Shown piece by piece: positions 1-9,114 of a stretch of DNA of 64,000 bases. Origin of the DNA: Kosakonia radicincitans DSM 16656. GTDB lineage: Bacteria > Pseudomonadota > Gammaproteobacteria > Enterobacterales > Enterobacteriaceae. Each line of letters starts with the position of its first letter. Position 1 is the first letter of the stretch. The stretch covers positions 186,001 to 250,000 of the forward strand of contig NZ_CP018017.1 in NCBI RefSeq assembly GCF_000280495.2, read 5' to 3'. Both the position numbers and the translations under genes were made by a program. The notes beneath the pieces are model-generated. The model was not told where the DNA came from. It was given only the letters and a program-made list of their open reading frames with translations, and made no database searches.

Positions 1-2
1 AT

Positions 3-113
3 TGTGCGGGAAAAGTGATCGGTGGGGTCGGAATTAGCGGCGCATCCGCTGAAAAAAATCATCTTATTGCATTACGGGCTGTCGACAGCCTTAAATCAGG
101 GAGTCAAAAATGA
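3..113 (+). CDS. PduO C-terminal (GlcG/HbpS-like) fragment, 5' end outside window
   Basis: The first 111 bases read open in one frame and end in a TGA that overlaps the pduP start as ATGA. The peptide contains the Gly-rich GGVGISGASAEKN segment typical of the C-terminal end of GlcG/HbpS-type domains. In PduO this domain follows the adenosyltransferase domain. Gene order followed by pduP and pduQ matches the pdu operon, so I call this the tail of pduO. A stand-alone HbpS-like protein is the alternative, because the N-terminal part is outside the window. Confidence 0.7.
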   Translation, partial: CAGKVIGGVGISGASAEKNHLIALRAVDSLKSGSQK

Positions 114-1504
114 ATACCACTGAACTGGAGAATATGATCCGCACTATTCTTGCTGATAATCTGACAGGGATCGCTACTGCCCCTGGAAATATTCAGCACA
201 CTATCTTCGCTCGTGTGGAAGATGCTATCACTGCCAGCTACGATGCCTATAAAAAATACTTGGCAGAACCTCTGGCACTTCGAACCAGGATTATTACTGC
301 CCTGAAGGAAGAGCTGGCACCCTGGATCAAAGAGATGTCCGAACGCGCCGCAGAAGAAACCGGCATGGGTAATGCACTCGACAAAATCAGTAAAAATACT
401 GCGGCACTGAATAATACTCCAGGGATTGAGGATTTGACCACAAGCGCCCTGACTGGCGATGGTGGCATGGTTTTGTTCGAACTTTCCCCCTTTGGAGTCA
501 TTGGCGCTATCGCCCCCAGCACCAATCCGACCGAAACTATCATTAACAACACCATCAGTATGCTGGCCGCTGGTAATGCTGTCTACTTCAGCCCCCATCC
601 TGGCGCAAAGAAGGTATCTTTGTGGCTTATTGAAAAAATCGAAGACATCATTTATCGGGTAAGCGGGATCCGGAATCTGGTTACCACCGTCGCAGAGCCC
701 ACCTTTGACGCCACTCGCGAAATGATGTCAGATCCGCGCATTGCTCTGCTTGTGGTTACAGGCGGCCCGGCAATTGTCAATATGGCCATGAAAACCGGTA
801 AAAAAGTTATCGGTGCCGGCCCAGGTAACCCCCCTGTACTGGTGGATGAAACTGCCTGTCCGGTCAAAGCTGCCAAAGATATCGTTGATGGTGCCTCTTT
901 CGATCATAACGTCCTTTGCATCGCCGAAAAATGCGTCATCGTGGTCGATAGCATCGCCGATCGCCTCGTAGAAAATATGCAGAAAAACGATGCCTTTCTG
1001 GTAAAAACACCCGGTGATATTGCCAGACTGCGCCAGGTCGTTATCAATGACAAAGGAGAAGCAAACAAGAAACTGGTAGGCAAAAGCCCGGCAGTGATCC
1101 TGCAGGCTGCTGATCTGAACACATCAACGGCACCGCGACTGATTATTGTGGAAGTGGAGCAGGACGATCCGCTGGTGATGGTCGAACAATTGATGCCGGT
1201 TCTGCCTGTTGTGCGGGTCAGGGATTTTGAGACAGGGCTGGCACTGGCGCTGAAAGTGGAAAACGATCAGCACCATACAGCCATAATGCATTCGCAGAAT
1301 GTTTCCCGTCTGAACCTGGCCGCGAAGACCATGCAAACTTCAATATTTGTGAAAAATGGCCCTTCTTATGCTGGGCTGGGCATTGAGGCTGAGGGTTTTA
1401 CCACCTTTACTATTGCAACTCCCACTGGCGAGGGGACAACATCTGCACGGAGCTTCGCCCGTAAACGCCGTTGTGTACTGACTAATGGATTTTCCATCCG
1501 CTAA
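110..1504 (+). CDS. pduP: CoA-acylating propionaldehyde dehydrogenase PduP
   Basis: This 464-residue protein has the same length as Salmonella PduP and converts propionaldehyde plus CoA and NAD to propionyl-CoA inside the propanediol microcompartment. The N-terminus (ELENMIRTILADNL) is an amphipathic helix of the kind known to target PduP into the shell. A linker follows, then the aldehyde dehydrogenase fold with the signature stretch SPFGVIGAIAPSTNPTE, a nucleotide-binding GAGPGNPP region and the catalytic cysteine in NVLCIAEK. The C-terminus keeps the TPTGEGTTSARSFARKRRC segment. The start overlaps the upstream stop by four bases, which indicates translational coupling. The shell and dehydratase genes are not in the window. 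Confidence 0.93.
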   Translation: MNTTELENMIRTILADNLTGIATAPGNIQHTIFARVEDAITASYDAYKKYLAEPLALRTRIITALKEELAPWIKEMSERAAEETGMGNALDKISKNTAALNNTPGIEDLTTSALTGDGGMVLFELSPFGVIGAIAPSTNPTETIINNTISMLAAGNAVYFSPHPGAKKVSLWLIEKIEDIIYRVSGIRNLVTTVAEPTFDATREMMSDPRIALLVVTGGPAIVNMAMKTGKKVIGAGPGNPPVLVDETACPVKAAKDIVDGASFDHNVLCIAEKCVIVVDSIADRLVENMQKNDAFLVKTPGDIARLRQVVINDKGEANKKLVGKSPAVILQAADLNTSTAPRLIIVEVEQDDPLVMVEQLMPVLPVVRVRDFETGLALALKVENDQHHTAIMHSQNVSRLNLAAKTMQTSIFVKNGPSYAGLGIEAEGFTTFTIATPTGEGTTSARSFARKRRCVLTNGFSIR

Positions 1505-1519
1505 GTGGAGGATGTGAAG

Positions 1520-2632
1520 ATGTCCCTGTTCACGGTAAAAACGCGGGTGTATAGCGGAGCCGACAGTTTATCCTGGCTCAGAACGCTTCACGGTAAAAAG
1601 ATCTGGATCGTCTGCGATGGTTTTCTGGCTGGTAGCCCCAATCTGAAAATGGTCACCGACAATATCCATGAGGACAACACTGTCGCTCTGTTTAGCGATA
1701 TCATCCCCGATCCGCCTATCGCTACAGTGGTAGCAGGTATCGAGGCGATGAGCGCAATAAAGCCGGAGGTAGTGATCGGTTTCGGCGGTGGGTCGGCACT
1801 GGATTCAGCGAAGGCAATGATATTCTTTGGTCGCAGGCTTGGCATAAAGATTGAGAACTTCGTTGCAATCCCCACTACCAGTGGTACGGGCTCTGAAGTC
1901 ACCAGCGCCAGCGTTATCAGCGATCCGGCCAGCAGGATAAAGTATCCGTTGTTTGATGACAGTCTTTATCCTGATATAGCGCTTCTTGAACCGCGGCTGG
2001 TGTTGAGCGTACCACCGGCAGTAACAGCCAATACCGGACTTGACGTACTGACGCATGCACTTGAGGCATATGTGGCCAAAGGCGCTACGGACTTTACTGA
2101 TGCACTGGCGGAAAAAGCAGCACAACTGGTCATCGGTTGCCTGCCCGTCGTATATCGGGACGGTAATGAACTGGAGGCCCGTACCCGGATGCATAACGCT
2201 TCCACACTAGCCGGTATCGCCTTCAGCCAGGCAGGACTGGGAATGAACCATGCCATCGCCCATCAACTGGGTGGTCAACTGCATATTCCCCATGGGCTTG
2301 CCAACGCCCTGTTGCTGCGTCATGTGATCCAGTTCAACAGTCGTGATTTCGCCGTTCGTGCAAAATATGCACGGTTAAGTAAACTGTGTGGACTGGCAAA
2401 CTTCCAGTCGGCGGATGAATATTGTGTTACGAGTCTAATCACCCATCTGCACAATCTCATGAAGCAGGTTAATGTCGTGGACAACCTTAGCGCATTAAAT
2501 ATCGCTCGCGAACAGGTAATGACTGCTGAAAATGCCATGATTACAGCCGCTTTACAAGATGCCTGTCTATCCACCAATCCGGTAACCGTATCGGGTACGG
2601 ATATACGTGCTATTCTTAGAGCGATAATATAG
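1520..2632 (+). CDS. pduQ: Iron-containing 1-propanol dehydrogenase PduQ
   Basis: I chose the ATG at 1520, nine bases after a GGAGG ribosome site. It gives 370 residues, the usual PduQ length; an in-frame GTG at 1505 is less likely. The protein is a group III iron alcohol dehydrogenase that reduces propionaldehyde to 1-propanol and recycles NADH to NAD for PduP. It has the NAD site GGGSALDSAK and the metal-ligand segments TGLDVLTHALEAY and HAIAHQLGGQLHIPHG. It lies 15 bases after pduP and is the last gene of this operon fragment, followed directly by a terminator. Confidence 0.9.
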   Translation: MSLFTVKTRVYSGADSLSWLRTLHGKKIWIVCDGFLAGSPNLKMVTDNIHEDNTVALFSDIIPDPPIATVVAGIEAMSAIKPEVVIGFGGGSALDSAKAMIFFGRRLGIKIENFVAIPTTSGTGSEVTSASVISDPASRIKYPLFDDSLYPDIALLEPRLVLSVPPAVTANTGLDVLTHALEAYVAKGATDFTDALAEKAAQLVIGCLPVVYRDGNELEARTRMHNASTLAGIAFSQAGLGMNHAIAHQLGGQLHIPHGLANALLLRHVIQFNSRDFAVRAKYARLSKLCGLANFQSADEYCVTSLITHLHNLMKQVNVVDNLSALNIAREQVMTAENAMITAALQDACLSTNPVTVSGTDIRAILRAII

Positions 2633-2651
2633 AGTCAGGATCAAAAAATTC

Positions 2652-2697
2652 AAGCCGGAAAAACTTTAAGTTACGTGATTTTTCCGGCTTTTTTTTT
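2652..2697 (+). terminator. Rho-independent terminator after pduQ
   Basis: The arms AAGCCGGAAAAA and TTTTTCCGGCTT form a 12-bp stem followed by a run of T. It starts 20 bases after the pduQ stop, so the pdu transcript ends here and the downstream regulator has its own promoter. Confidence 0.9.
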
Positions 2698-2991
2698 AAA
2701 TTTTCAATCCGCCGAACATGTTATATAAATCATATCCGTTTCTTAGATACTGGATAGTCATTACAGAATCATCCCTTTCAATCAATCCAACCAAATAATA
2801 GCCATTCAATTAAAATGACTCAGATCAAGAAATCAATATTTTAAAGCTCCAACAGTAAAATGTGATGTGGCACCATTTACAATGGTTTTAAAAAAGAGTA
2901 TATCATATAGCATAGTCACGAATGTAATGGATTTATCTTTGTGAACGTCCAAGAATAACTAACTAATCACAACTTTTATTACCAGGTAAAA

Positions 2992-3852
2992 ATGAGAAAC
3001 GCCCACGATATACTTGACAATATTGTATACGATTTTGCCAATGCCACTGGTCTGGGTTCTGTTGCTGTAGATCTGAATGGCAAAGAGATATCCCCATGGT
3101 ATAATTTTACTTCTTTCTGCCAGCAAGTCAGAAAAATCGCAGCTTACCATCCCTATTGCCAGCAATGTGATCGTTGCGGTGGTTTTGAAAGTACGAAAGC
3201 ACAGCATATTCAATGTTATCGCTGTCATGCTGGACTTGTAGACTTCTCCATTCCAATATTCATTAACGGTAATCTGACAGGGTTTGTTTCTTGCGGGCAA
3301 GCCCGTGTCACAGAAAAGCTACCATTACCCAAGATAGTGGAGAACGATAAAAACTTATCAAAAGAATCAAAGCTTATCGAATTGTATCATGAGGTACCTG
3401 AACTGAGCCTGATGAAAGTTAAATCTGCTGCCCACCTTTTGCACATTATTATAGAGAACTACATCAGTAATGAATATAATTTACGCGTAGTAAGGAATGT
3501 CAGTCCTGTTCAAAATCAGAAACTGAAAACATCGAGTCGACATCAGGCAACAATGGGAATGATACTCAATCACATAAACCAGAATTTTTCAGACAATATC
3601 AGCCTTGAGCAAATGGCCAGCAAAGCCAACCTGAGCATGTTTTACTTTTCCAGAACGTTTAAGGAGTTGACAGGCACAGGCTTCGCAACTTACTTAATAA
3701 ATAAAAGAATGACGGAAGCTCATTGTCTCCTTGAACAAACAAACTGGAACATAGAAAAAATAGCTCGAAGTGTCGGTTATAATGATGTTCATTACTTCTC
3801 CCGCCTGTTTAAGAAAACGTTCAACAAGTCACCGTCAGAGTTCCGCAATTGA
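2992..3852 (+). CDS. PocR-domain AraC-family transcriptional activator
   Basis: The 286-residue protein has an N-terminal PocR ligand-sensing domain (about 5-165) with the cysteine-rich stretch CQQCDRCGG and a further CYRCH, then an AraC/XylS double helix-turn-helix (about 190-285) ending in FSRLFKKTFNKSPSEFR. PocR activates pdu and cob genes in response to propanediol in Salmonella, so this protein probably controls the adjacent pdu genes. Here it lies downstream of pduQ on the same strand, whereas in Salmonella it is at the other end of the pdu cluster. The 290-base leader before it is AT-rich and presumably carries its promoter. Confidence 0.85.
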   Translation: MRNAHDILDNIVYDFANATGLGSVAVDLNGKEISPWYNFTSFCQQVRKIAAYHPYCQQCDRCGGFESTKAQHIQCYRCHAGLVDFSIPIFINGNLTGFVSCGQARVTEKLPLPKIVENDKNLSKESKLIELYHEVPELSLMKVKSAAHLLHIIIENYISNEYNLRVVRNVSPVQNQKLKTSSRHQATMGMILNHINQNFSDNISLEQMASKANLSMFYFSRTFKELTGTGFATYLINKRMTEAHCLLEQTNWNIEKIARSVGYNDVHYFSRLFKKTFNKSPSEFRN

Positions 3853-3855
3853 GCC

Positions 3856-3982
3856 TATACTCTAAATAATTCGAGTTGCAGGAAGGCGGCAAGCTTGTGA
3901 GTCCCCAGGAGCATAGATAACTATGTGACTGGGGTGAGCAAGCGCAGCCAACGCACATGCAACTTGAAGTATGACGAGTATA
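3856..3982. repeat. ERIC (enterobacterial repetitive intergenic consensus) element
   Basis: This 127-bp imperfect palindrome has the family length. It contains the conserved inner arms GTGAGTCCCCAGGAGC and GTGACTGGGGTGAGC and ends in the outer arms starting TATACTC and ending GAGTATA. ERIC elements sit in chromosomal intergenic regions of Enterobacteriaceae, so this one supports a chromosomal origin for the pdu/pocR segment. Confidence 0.9.
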
Positions 3983-4225
3983 AATAGCTTATGTGGATAC
4001 TTCCCCGATGCAAGCACGGGCAGATCTTTTTCTGACAAAGTAGCCACACATATATATCCGGCTTCGTGAGCCTGATGAACATCCGTACTCTCTCTGGCCT
4101 CACATTAGCGCCATGGATTGCTACAGCCCGGCTATAGACTGGCCCCCTGAATCTCCAGACAGTTGGTATCACTTAAGTTAGTGATAGTCTTAATACTAGT
4201 TTTTAGACTAGTCGTTGGAGTCCGA

Positions 4226-4591
4226 ATGATTGATATTTTAGGTCCAGAGAAGCGCAGACGGCGAAGTGTTCAGGAAAAAATCGCCCTTGTTCAGCAGAGT
4301 TTTGAGCCCGGAATGACCGTGTCGCTGGTCGCCCGTCAGCATGGCGTTGCTGCCAGTCAGCTGTTCCTGTGGCGTAAGCAGTATCAGGAAGGCAGCCTTA
4401 CAGCCGTTGCCGCAGGAGAACAGGTTGTGCCCGCGTCGGAGCTGGCATCTGCGATGAAGCAAATTAAAGAGCTGCAGCGCCTGTTGGGCAAGAAAACCAT
4501 GGAAAACGAGCTGCTAAAAGAAGCCGTTGAATATGGCCGACAAAAAAAGTGGATAGCGCACGTGCCCTTGTTGCCGGAGGATGGCGAATAA
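4226..4591 (+). CDS. IS2-like OrfA (InsC-type) DNA-binding protein
   Basis: The ATG at 4226 gives the usual IS2 start [13 protein letters not shown] and 121 residues. The protein has a helix-turn-helix ([24 protein letters not shown]) and a leucine-zipper-like C-terminus, and binds the element ends. An A7G run near its end is the likely site of -1 frameshifting that produces the OrfAB fusion transposase. Confidence 0.92.
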   Translation: MIDILGPEKRRRRSVQEKIALVQQSFEPGMTVSLVARQHGVAASQLFLWRKQYQEGSLTAVAAGEQVVPASELASAMKQIKELQRLLGKKTMENELLKEAVEYGRQKKWIAHVPLLPEDGE

Positions 4592-5454
4592 GCCTTGTCA
4601 GTCGTTGCCTCCGGGTCTCACGTGCGCAACTGCATGCCATGGCCCGTCGGTCGAAGGACTGGCAGGATCGTCGGTGCAAGCGCAAGCCTGATGATACTGA
4701 CGCGCTGGCCCGTATCCATACCGTTATCGGCGATCTGCCCACCTATGGTTATCGTCGGGTATGGGCACTGCTGCGCAGACAATCAGAAACTGACGACATG
4801 GCGGTGATCAATGCCAAACGCGTATACCGCATCATGCGTCAGAATGCGCTGCTGCTTGAGCGTAAACCGGAAATACCGCCATCGAAGCGGGCGCATACAG
4901 GGAAAGTGGCCGTTGGAGAAAGTAACCAGCGGTGGTGCTCTGACGGCTTCGAGTTCAGCTGTGATAACGGTGAAAAACTGCGGGTCACGTTCGCTCTGGA
5001 CTGTTGCGATCGCGAGGCACTTTACTGGGCGGCCAGTAACGGTGGATATGACAGTGAAACCGTGCAGGACGTCATGCTGGGTGCCGTGGAGCGTCGCTTC
5101 GGTAACAGCCTGCCGACATCCCCAGTTGAGTGGCTGACAGACAACGGTTCAGCCTACCGTTCTTATCAGACGCGTCAGTTCGCCAGAATGGTAGGACTGG
5201 AGCCTAAACATACGGCGGTACGTAGCCCGGAAAGCAACGGGATGGCAGAGAGCTTCGTGAAAACGATGAAGCGCGATTACATCAGCATCATGCCGAAACC
5301 CGACGGGTTAACAGCGGTAAAGAACCTTGCGGAGGCCTTCGAACATTACAACGAATGGCATCCGCATAGTGCACTGGGGTATCGTTCGCCACGGGAATAT
5401 CTGCGGCGGCGAACCAGTAATGGGTTAAGTGATAAAAAGTGTATGGAAATATAG
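4549..5454 (+). CDS. IS2-like OrfB transposase catalytic part (InsD-type)
   Basis: The 301-residue protein matches IS2 OrfB in length and content. It contains an rve integrase core with the catalytic pattern [19 protein letters not shown] and [13 protein letters not shown] (DDE). It overlaps orfA by 43 bases in the -1 frame and is expected to be made as OrfAB. The reading frame is intact, so this copy is probably active. Confidence 0.92.
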   Translation: MDSARALVAGGWRISLVSRCLRVSRAQLHAMARRSKDWQDRRCKRKPDDTDALARIHTVIGDLPTYGYRRVWALLRRQSETDDMAVINAKRVYRIMRQNALLLERKPEIPPSKRAHTGKVAVGESNQRWCSDGFEFSCDNGEKLRVTFALDCCDREALYWAASNGGYDSETVQDVMLGAVERRFGNSLPTSPVEWLTDNGSAYRSYQTRQFARMVGLEPKHTAVRSPESNGMAESFVKTMKRDYISIMPKPDGLTAVKNLAEAFEHYNEWHPHSALGYRSPREYLRRRTSNGLSDKKCMEI

Positions 5455-5465
5455 GGGCCAATCCA

Positions 5466-5480
5466 GCTACAGCCCGGCTA
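5466..5480. repeat. Right copy of a 15-bp direct repeat flanking IS2 copy 1
   Basis: The sequence GCTACAGCCCGGCTA is found here and at 4120-4134, immediately outside the two tips of the IS2-like element. It may be an unusually long target duplication or a pre-existing repeat. Confidence 0.85.
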
Positions 5481-5481
5481 T

Positions 5482-5625
5482 TTAACCATACGCGGCGTAG
5501 TTTTCATCAAAGACGCGCTGGATTTCCTGTTTCAGATGGACGTCGTGTTTATCCTTGTTGCCGAGCCGTCCAGGGCAACGACGGCGTTGCTGATGCCAGT
5601 AATACGTCGACGGGGCAATATCCAG
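5482..5625 (-). pseudogene. IS3-family OrfB transposase fragment
   Basis: The minus strand reads a short internal piece of an IS3-family OrfB, including IAPSTYYWHQQRRR and a later LKQEIQRVFDENYAAYG, which normally continues into the conserved YGVRK region. It stops at the IS2-flanking repeat on one side and meets group II intron sequence on the other. No inverted repeats of its own are present, so it is a dead scrap. Confidence 0.7.
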
Positions 5626-5639
5626 TTCATGACATGACA

Positions 5640-5920
5640 TACTGGCCCGACCTCGTGTTCGCTACTGAGTTTTTCCAAATGCCGTCGCGCCTGCTCCACT
5701 GTGTGGTGGGCACTTCGTTGTGGACGATATCCAAATGAGCTGGGATGAAAAAGCTGTTCCGGCCTCGCTTCCACTATCAACTTGACAGTCATTTGCGCCA
5801 CCCGGTCACCTACGGTAGGGCCTGAACTCACCGCCTCCTTTGGGGATAAATACCTGGCGAACCGGCGATGGCATATAACTCCCCGAACTCATCCGGTTCC
5901 ATAACTTATACAAGCCGTTC
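5640..5920 (-). pseudogene. Group II intron reverse transcriptase fragment (frameshifted)
   Basis: On the minus strand the translation passes through LYKLWNRMSSGSYMPSPVR and VFIPKGGGE, then, after a frame change near 5822, PTVGDRVAQMTVKLIVEARPE and LFHPSSFGYRPQRSAH. These are hallmarks of the RT0 to RT2 region of bacterial group II intron maturases. The protein is broken by the frameshift and lacks the catalytic YADD region and the maturase domain. The 240 bases beyond it (5920-6158) may be more of the intron, but I recognise nothing there. Confidence 0.75.
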
Positions 5921-6158
5921 CCCGAAGGCGGTGATGCTTTCCTTGTCCGGTACCGAGCAGGGTCAGCGTCAGAGCAAACGACTCGGACGTCGCCTCGCGG
6001 CCGGAGAGTTTCCAGAAAAGAAGCCCCTCCACCGGGAGCTGAATGGTAATTCGGTAAGGATGAAAGATGTCTAAAAAAATTATGTCAGGTCAATACTGGA
6101 AAAAAAACCGCATTTGCGCGCATTTTTTCCTCAATACTGATAATTTCACCCTGACAGG

Positions 6159-7194
6159 GGCTTTGTTGAATAAATAAGATTTCGTGCGAACGACCCTGTA
6201 GCTGGCTGGATTTTCAGGCAATACGCACGCTTTCTGGCATCCCAGCCTTTGTCATCCTGTTCAACGCACGCACCATGGCCATAGCTTCCGCCACCTGACC
6301 ATCGTAGTCACGCAGCGTCAGTGAATCTCCCAACAACTGCTTCATTCTGTACATTGCCGTTTCCGCTATCGAGCGACGGTTATATTCCGTTGTCCATTTC
6401 CACCGTGCATTGCTTCCGCTCAGCCGCTGATTAGCAACGGCACGGTTACGGTCTGCATATTCACCGGGCCAGTAACCTGCACCTTTTCGGGGAGGGATAA
6501 GCGCGCTGATTTTCTTACGCCGCAGTTCATCGTGACAGAGCCGGGTGTCGTAAGCCCCGTCTGCCGCGGCTGCCCTGATTTTTCTGTGAGTCTGCCGGAT
6601 AAGGCCCGGGAAGGCTTCTGAGTCCGTGACGTTATTCAGCGACAGGTCTGCACAGACAACTTCATGTGTGTTGCTGTCAACAGCAAGATGCAACTTTCGC
6701 CAGATACGACGGCGCTCTTTGCCGTGCTTTCTGACTTTCCATTCGCCTTCACCAAAGACCTTCAGCCCGGTGGAATCAATCACCAGGTGTGCGATTTCAC
6801 CCCGGGTGGACGTTTTGAAACTGACATTAACCGACTTTGCCCGCTTACTGACACTGGTGTAATCCGGGCAGCGCAACGGAACGTTCATCAGGGCAAAAAT
6901 GGAATCAATAAAACCCTGCGCAGCCCGCAGGGTCAGCCGGAATACGCGTTTAATCACCAGAACGGTGGTGATGGCGAGAGCAGAATAGCGCTGGGGCCGC
7001 CGACTCATACCAGGCCTGAATCGCCTCATCATCCAGCCAGAAAGTGAGGGAGCCACGGTTGATGAGAGCTTTGTTGTAGGTGGACCAGTTGGTGATTCTG
7101 AACTTTTGCTTTGCCACGGAATGGTCTGTGTTGTCGGGAGGATGCGTGATCTGATCCTTCAACTCAGCAAAAGTTCGATTTATTCAACAAAGCC
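6159..7194 (-). mobile_element. IS903-like element (IS5 family)
   Basis: The span is bounded by perfect inverted repeats beginning GGCTTTGTTGAATAAAT, the IS903 tip, and is 1036 bp long. It encodes one transposase on the minus strand, which is frameshifted. The 9 bases outside the two ends (cctgacagg and cttcgcagg) are similar but not identical, so no clean target duplication is visible. Confidence 0.9.
6214..7117 (-). pseudogene. IS903-like transposase, frameshifted near 7005
   Basis: The frame starts at a GTG giving VAKQKFRITNWSTYNKAL, the IS903 N-terminus, and breaks after AIQAWYES. It resumes in another frame as RPQRYSALAITTVLVIKRVF and continues to the normal end MPESVRIA. The DDE region is present (VIDSTGLKVFGEGEWK, ADGAYDT, RRSIAETAMYRMK). 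The frameshift in the N-terminal region should abolish full-length protein unless recoding occurs. Confidence 0.85.
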
Positions 7195-7219
7195 CTTCGC
7201 AGGGCGTTAAACAATGAAG

Positions 7220-7243
7220 AAAGCACGCCGTCAGGCGTGCTTT
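7220..7243. terminator. Hairpin AAAGCACGCC/GGCGTGCTTT
   Basis: A perfect 10-bp stem with a 4-base loop lies between the IS903-like and IS186-like elements. It is probably the terminator of the MFS gene whose 3' end lies on the far side of the IS186-like insertion. Confidence 0.6.
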
Positions 7244-7283
7244 GATGAGGGATAAAGAGGTAAGACATGGCGGGGATATATCC

Positions 7284-8622
7284 CATAAGCGCTAACTTAA
7301 GGGTTGAACCATCTGAAGAATGCGACGCCTCGGTGCCTCGTTAAGACGATGCCTCGCGTTCTTCAATTGCGTTTTGTAGGCTGTCAGGGATACTGTCCCA
7401 CGAATGGCCACCTGTAAGCTCCAGATGACCATTTTTGTTATTCTCCACAACGAGTTAGTTCTTCTTTTCGGATCCGGCACTTCTGGGGGGGAAATCCAGC
7501 GATGGCTGGATTATGTCGTCAATTAAAAATGCGGCGAGTAGATTAGCAAATATCCACGCTTTCGCGAGTTCAGGTTCCTTTGCACGCAAAGCATCCAGGT
7601 GCAGCAAACTTTTGAGCCGCTTAAAAGCCAGTTCAATTTGCCATCGCAGACGGTAACAATCAGCCACTTGCTCTGCTGAATATTCATCTTCCGGTAATGA
7701 TGTTAGCAATAGCACATGGCCCGCTGCTTCCAGCGTTTCCGCCTGAACTACTCGTCCTTTTCGACGATTCTCGCTGAGCAGTCGGGTTTTACTGATTAAT
7801 GCTTTTTCGGGAGGAAGTGATACGGCAATGAGACGTGCCGGAAAGGGAGCTCCGGCTTTTTTATTACCTGAATTGCCTATCATTACAGTGGTTTCACCGT
7901 TCTTACCGCAATCCAGCCCGCGCAGAAAACCCATCATGTCAAAGCGCATTCCTTCTGCAGTTAACCAGCGCAATCCTCGCCAGTGAACCCGGACGATATA
8001 ATCAGCTTCTCCAAAAGCAAGTGAGCGGATACATTCGGGACGCGAACCGAATCCCCGGTCAGCAATGCGTATCTCGTCTGCCGTTTGCGCAAATCGGTCC
8101 AGCCGTTCAGCGTCTCTGCTGTCGGTTAGCTCAAAATCAGTGAACTGACAGGTATGAGGATCATATCCCATATGTAGTCGCCATTCAGCGCTGCCGCCCC
8201 CGGGCGCACTGATTGCTGTTCCATCGACAAGACGCAATCTCTTTCCGCTTGTACAACCCGTAACTGCGGCGCGTACAGCAAGTGTTTGTGCGGCAAGTAT
8301 GCCAAACCAGTCGGCGGCATTCCGCAGCCGCTTCAGGAGAGCCACGTCAGATAATGTTGCAACGTCATGGAGCTGAGCCCATGCAGTGACTTCACGTAAT
8401 GACATCCCCCCGGGGCCGTAAGCCAGCCCCAGACGTAGCAGAGTTGCAGCATCACGAATTTCGCGGCGGCGGGTTAGAGCCCCGGCATTACGTGCCGAAG
8501 TATCCAGTTCTTCGGGCTTACCAATATGGGCCAGAATTGCTGACCAGTTATCGTGAGAGTAATTCATCGGCACGTTAAATCATATCAGGCGTAATACCAC
8601 AACCCTTAAGTTAGCGCTTATG
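7284..8622 (-). mobile_element. IS186/IS421-like element (IS4 family)
   Basis: The element has 23-bp inverted repeats CATAAGCGCTAACTTAAGGG... and is 1339 bp long, the IS186 length. It is flanked by a 10-bp target duplication GGATATATCC (7274-7283 and 8623-8632). The insertion lies just downstream of the MFS reading frame and separates it from its hairpin. Confidence 0.93.
7455..8573 (-). CDS. IS186/IS421-type transposase
   Basis: The 372-residue protein (370 if the second ATG is used) is an IS4-family DDE transposase recognisable throughout as the IS186 type, starting MNYSHDNWSAILAHIGKPEE. The YREK-like C-terminal signature is YRLRWQIELAFKRLKSLLHLD. The reading frame is intact and lacks obvious damage, so the element could be active. 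Confidence 0.93.
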   Translation of the reverse strand: MPMNYSHDNWSAILAHIGKPEELDTSARNAGALTRRREIRDAATLLRLGLAYGPGGMSLREVTAWAQLHDVATLSDVALLKRLRNAADWFGILAAQTLAVRAAVTGCTSGKRLRLVDGTAISAPGGGSAEWRLHMGYDPHTCQFTDFELTDSRDAERLDRFAQTADEIRIADRGFGSRPECIRSLAFGEADYIVRVHWRGLRWLTAEGMRFDMMGFLRGLDCGKNGETTVMIGNSGNKKAGAPFPARLIAVSLPPEKALISKTRLLSENRRKGRVVQAETLEAAGHVLLLTSLPEDEYSAEQVADCYRLRWQIELAFKRLKSLLHLDALRAKEPELAKAWIFANLLAAFLIDDIIQPSLDFPPRSAGSEKKN

Positions 8623-8647
8623 GGATATATCCCCTTCCCGTCTTCCG

Positions 8648-8880
8648 TCAGTGCGCCGGTTTAGCCGCGCTATTATTATCCCGGGTAAAGTATTGCAGGA
8701 TAGCGGCGATTAACGCGGCCACTGAACCTACGCCAAAGCCGATTAAATAGCCCTGCGCGCTGTTCCAGCCGCCAAAGTTGTCGATCAGCCAGCCGGCCAG
8801 AGGCGACGCCGGCAGCGTACCGAGGAAGGTCAGCATCAGCAGCAGTCCCATCGCCGAACCTGACGCTTTCGGCGCATGAT
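8648..8880 (-). pseudogene. C-terminal fragment of an MFS transporter
   Basis: The minus-strand peptide APKASGSAMGLLLMLTFLG is followed by SPLAGWLIDNFGGWNSAQGY, a last membrane helix and a short polar tail. This is the end of a 12-TM major facilitator permease, probably of the anion:cation symporter type. The 5' part is removed exactly where a Tn3-type GGGGTC end begins at 8881. Substrate cannot be judged. Confidence 0.75.
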
Positions 8881-8918
8881 GGGGTCAGTTTGGATATCGA
8901 AAATTATTGTACTATAAG
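8881..8918. repeat. 38-bp Tn3-family-type terminal inverted repeat (orphan end)
   Basis: The stretch begins GGGGTCAGTTTGG, ends GTACTATAAG and is 38 bp long, the standard Tn3-family terminus format. It interrupts the MFS gene. Its sequence differs from the end at 9115, so it should belong to another Tn3-family element of which only 234 bp remain. Confidence 0.55.
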
Positions 8919-9114
8919 GGCTTCCCCGGCATGTCAACGCCGGTGTTTACGGTTTCTGTCTGCACTATAGTAAAAAAATAAAGGGGAGAGACTGCGGTAC
9001 TATAAACGGTCATGATGAATCGTCATCGATTCGGACCCTGATGAAAGACGCTCGTGAGGCTCTAGTTCGTTAGTCGGGTACACTTGCCCTGTACAATAAG
9101 CAGATATACCTCAC

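Larger units (their letters stand above)
4135..5465 (+). mobile_element. Complete IS2-like element (IS3 family), copy 1
   Basis: The left tip begins TAGACTGGCCCCCTGAATC and the right tip, read inward, begins TGGATTGGCCCCTATATTTCC. The span is 1331 bp, the length of IS2. It carries overlapping orfA and orfB with an A7G slippery stretch. Both tips directly abut a perfect 15-bp direct repeat (4120-4134 and 5466-5480), longer than the 5-bp duplication known for IS2. Confidence 0.92.

Noticed and set aside
6150..7203. Target duplication around the IS903-like element
   Set aside because: cctgacagg and cttcgcagg share only six of nine bases, so it is not a real duplication.
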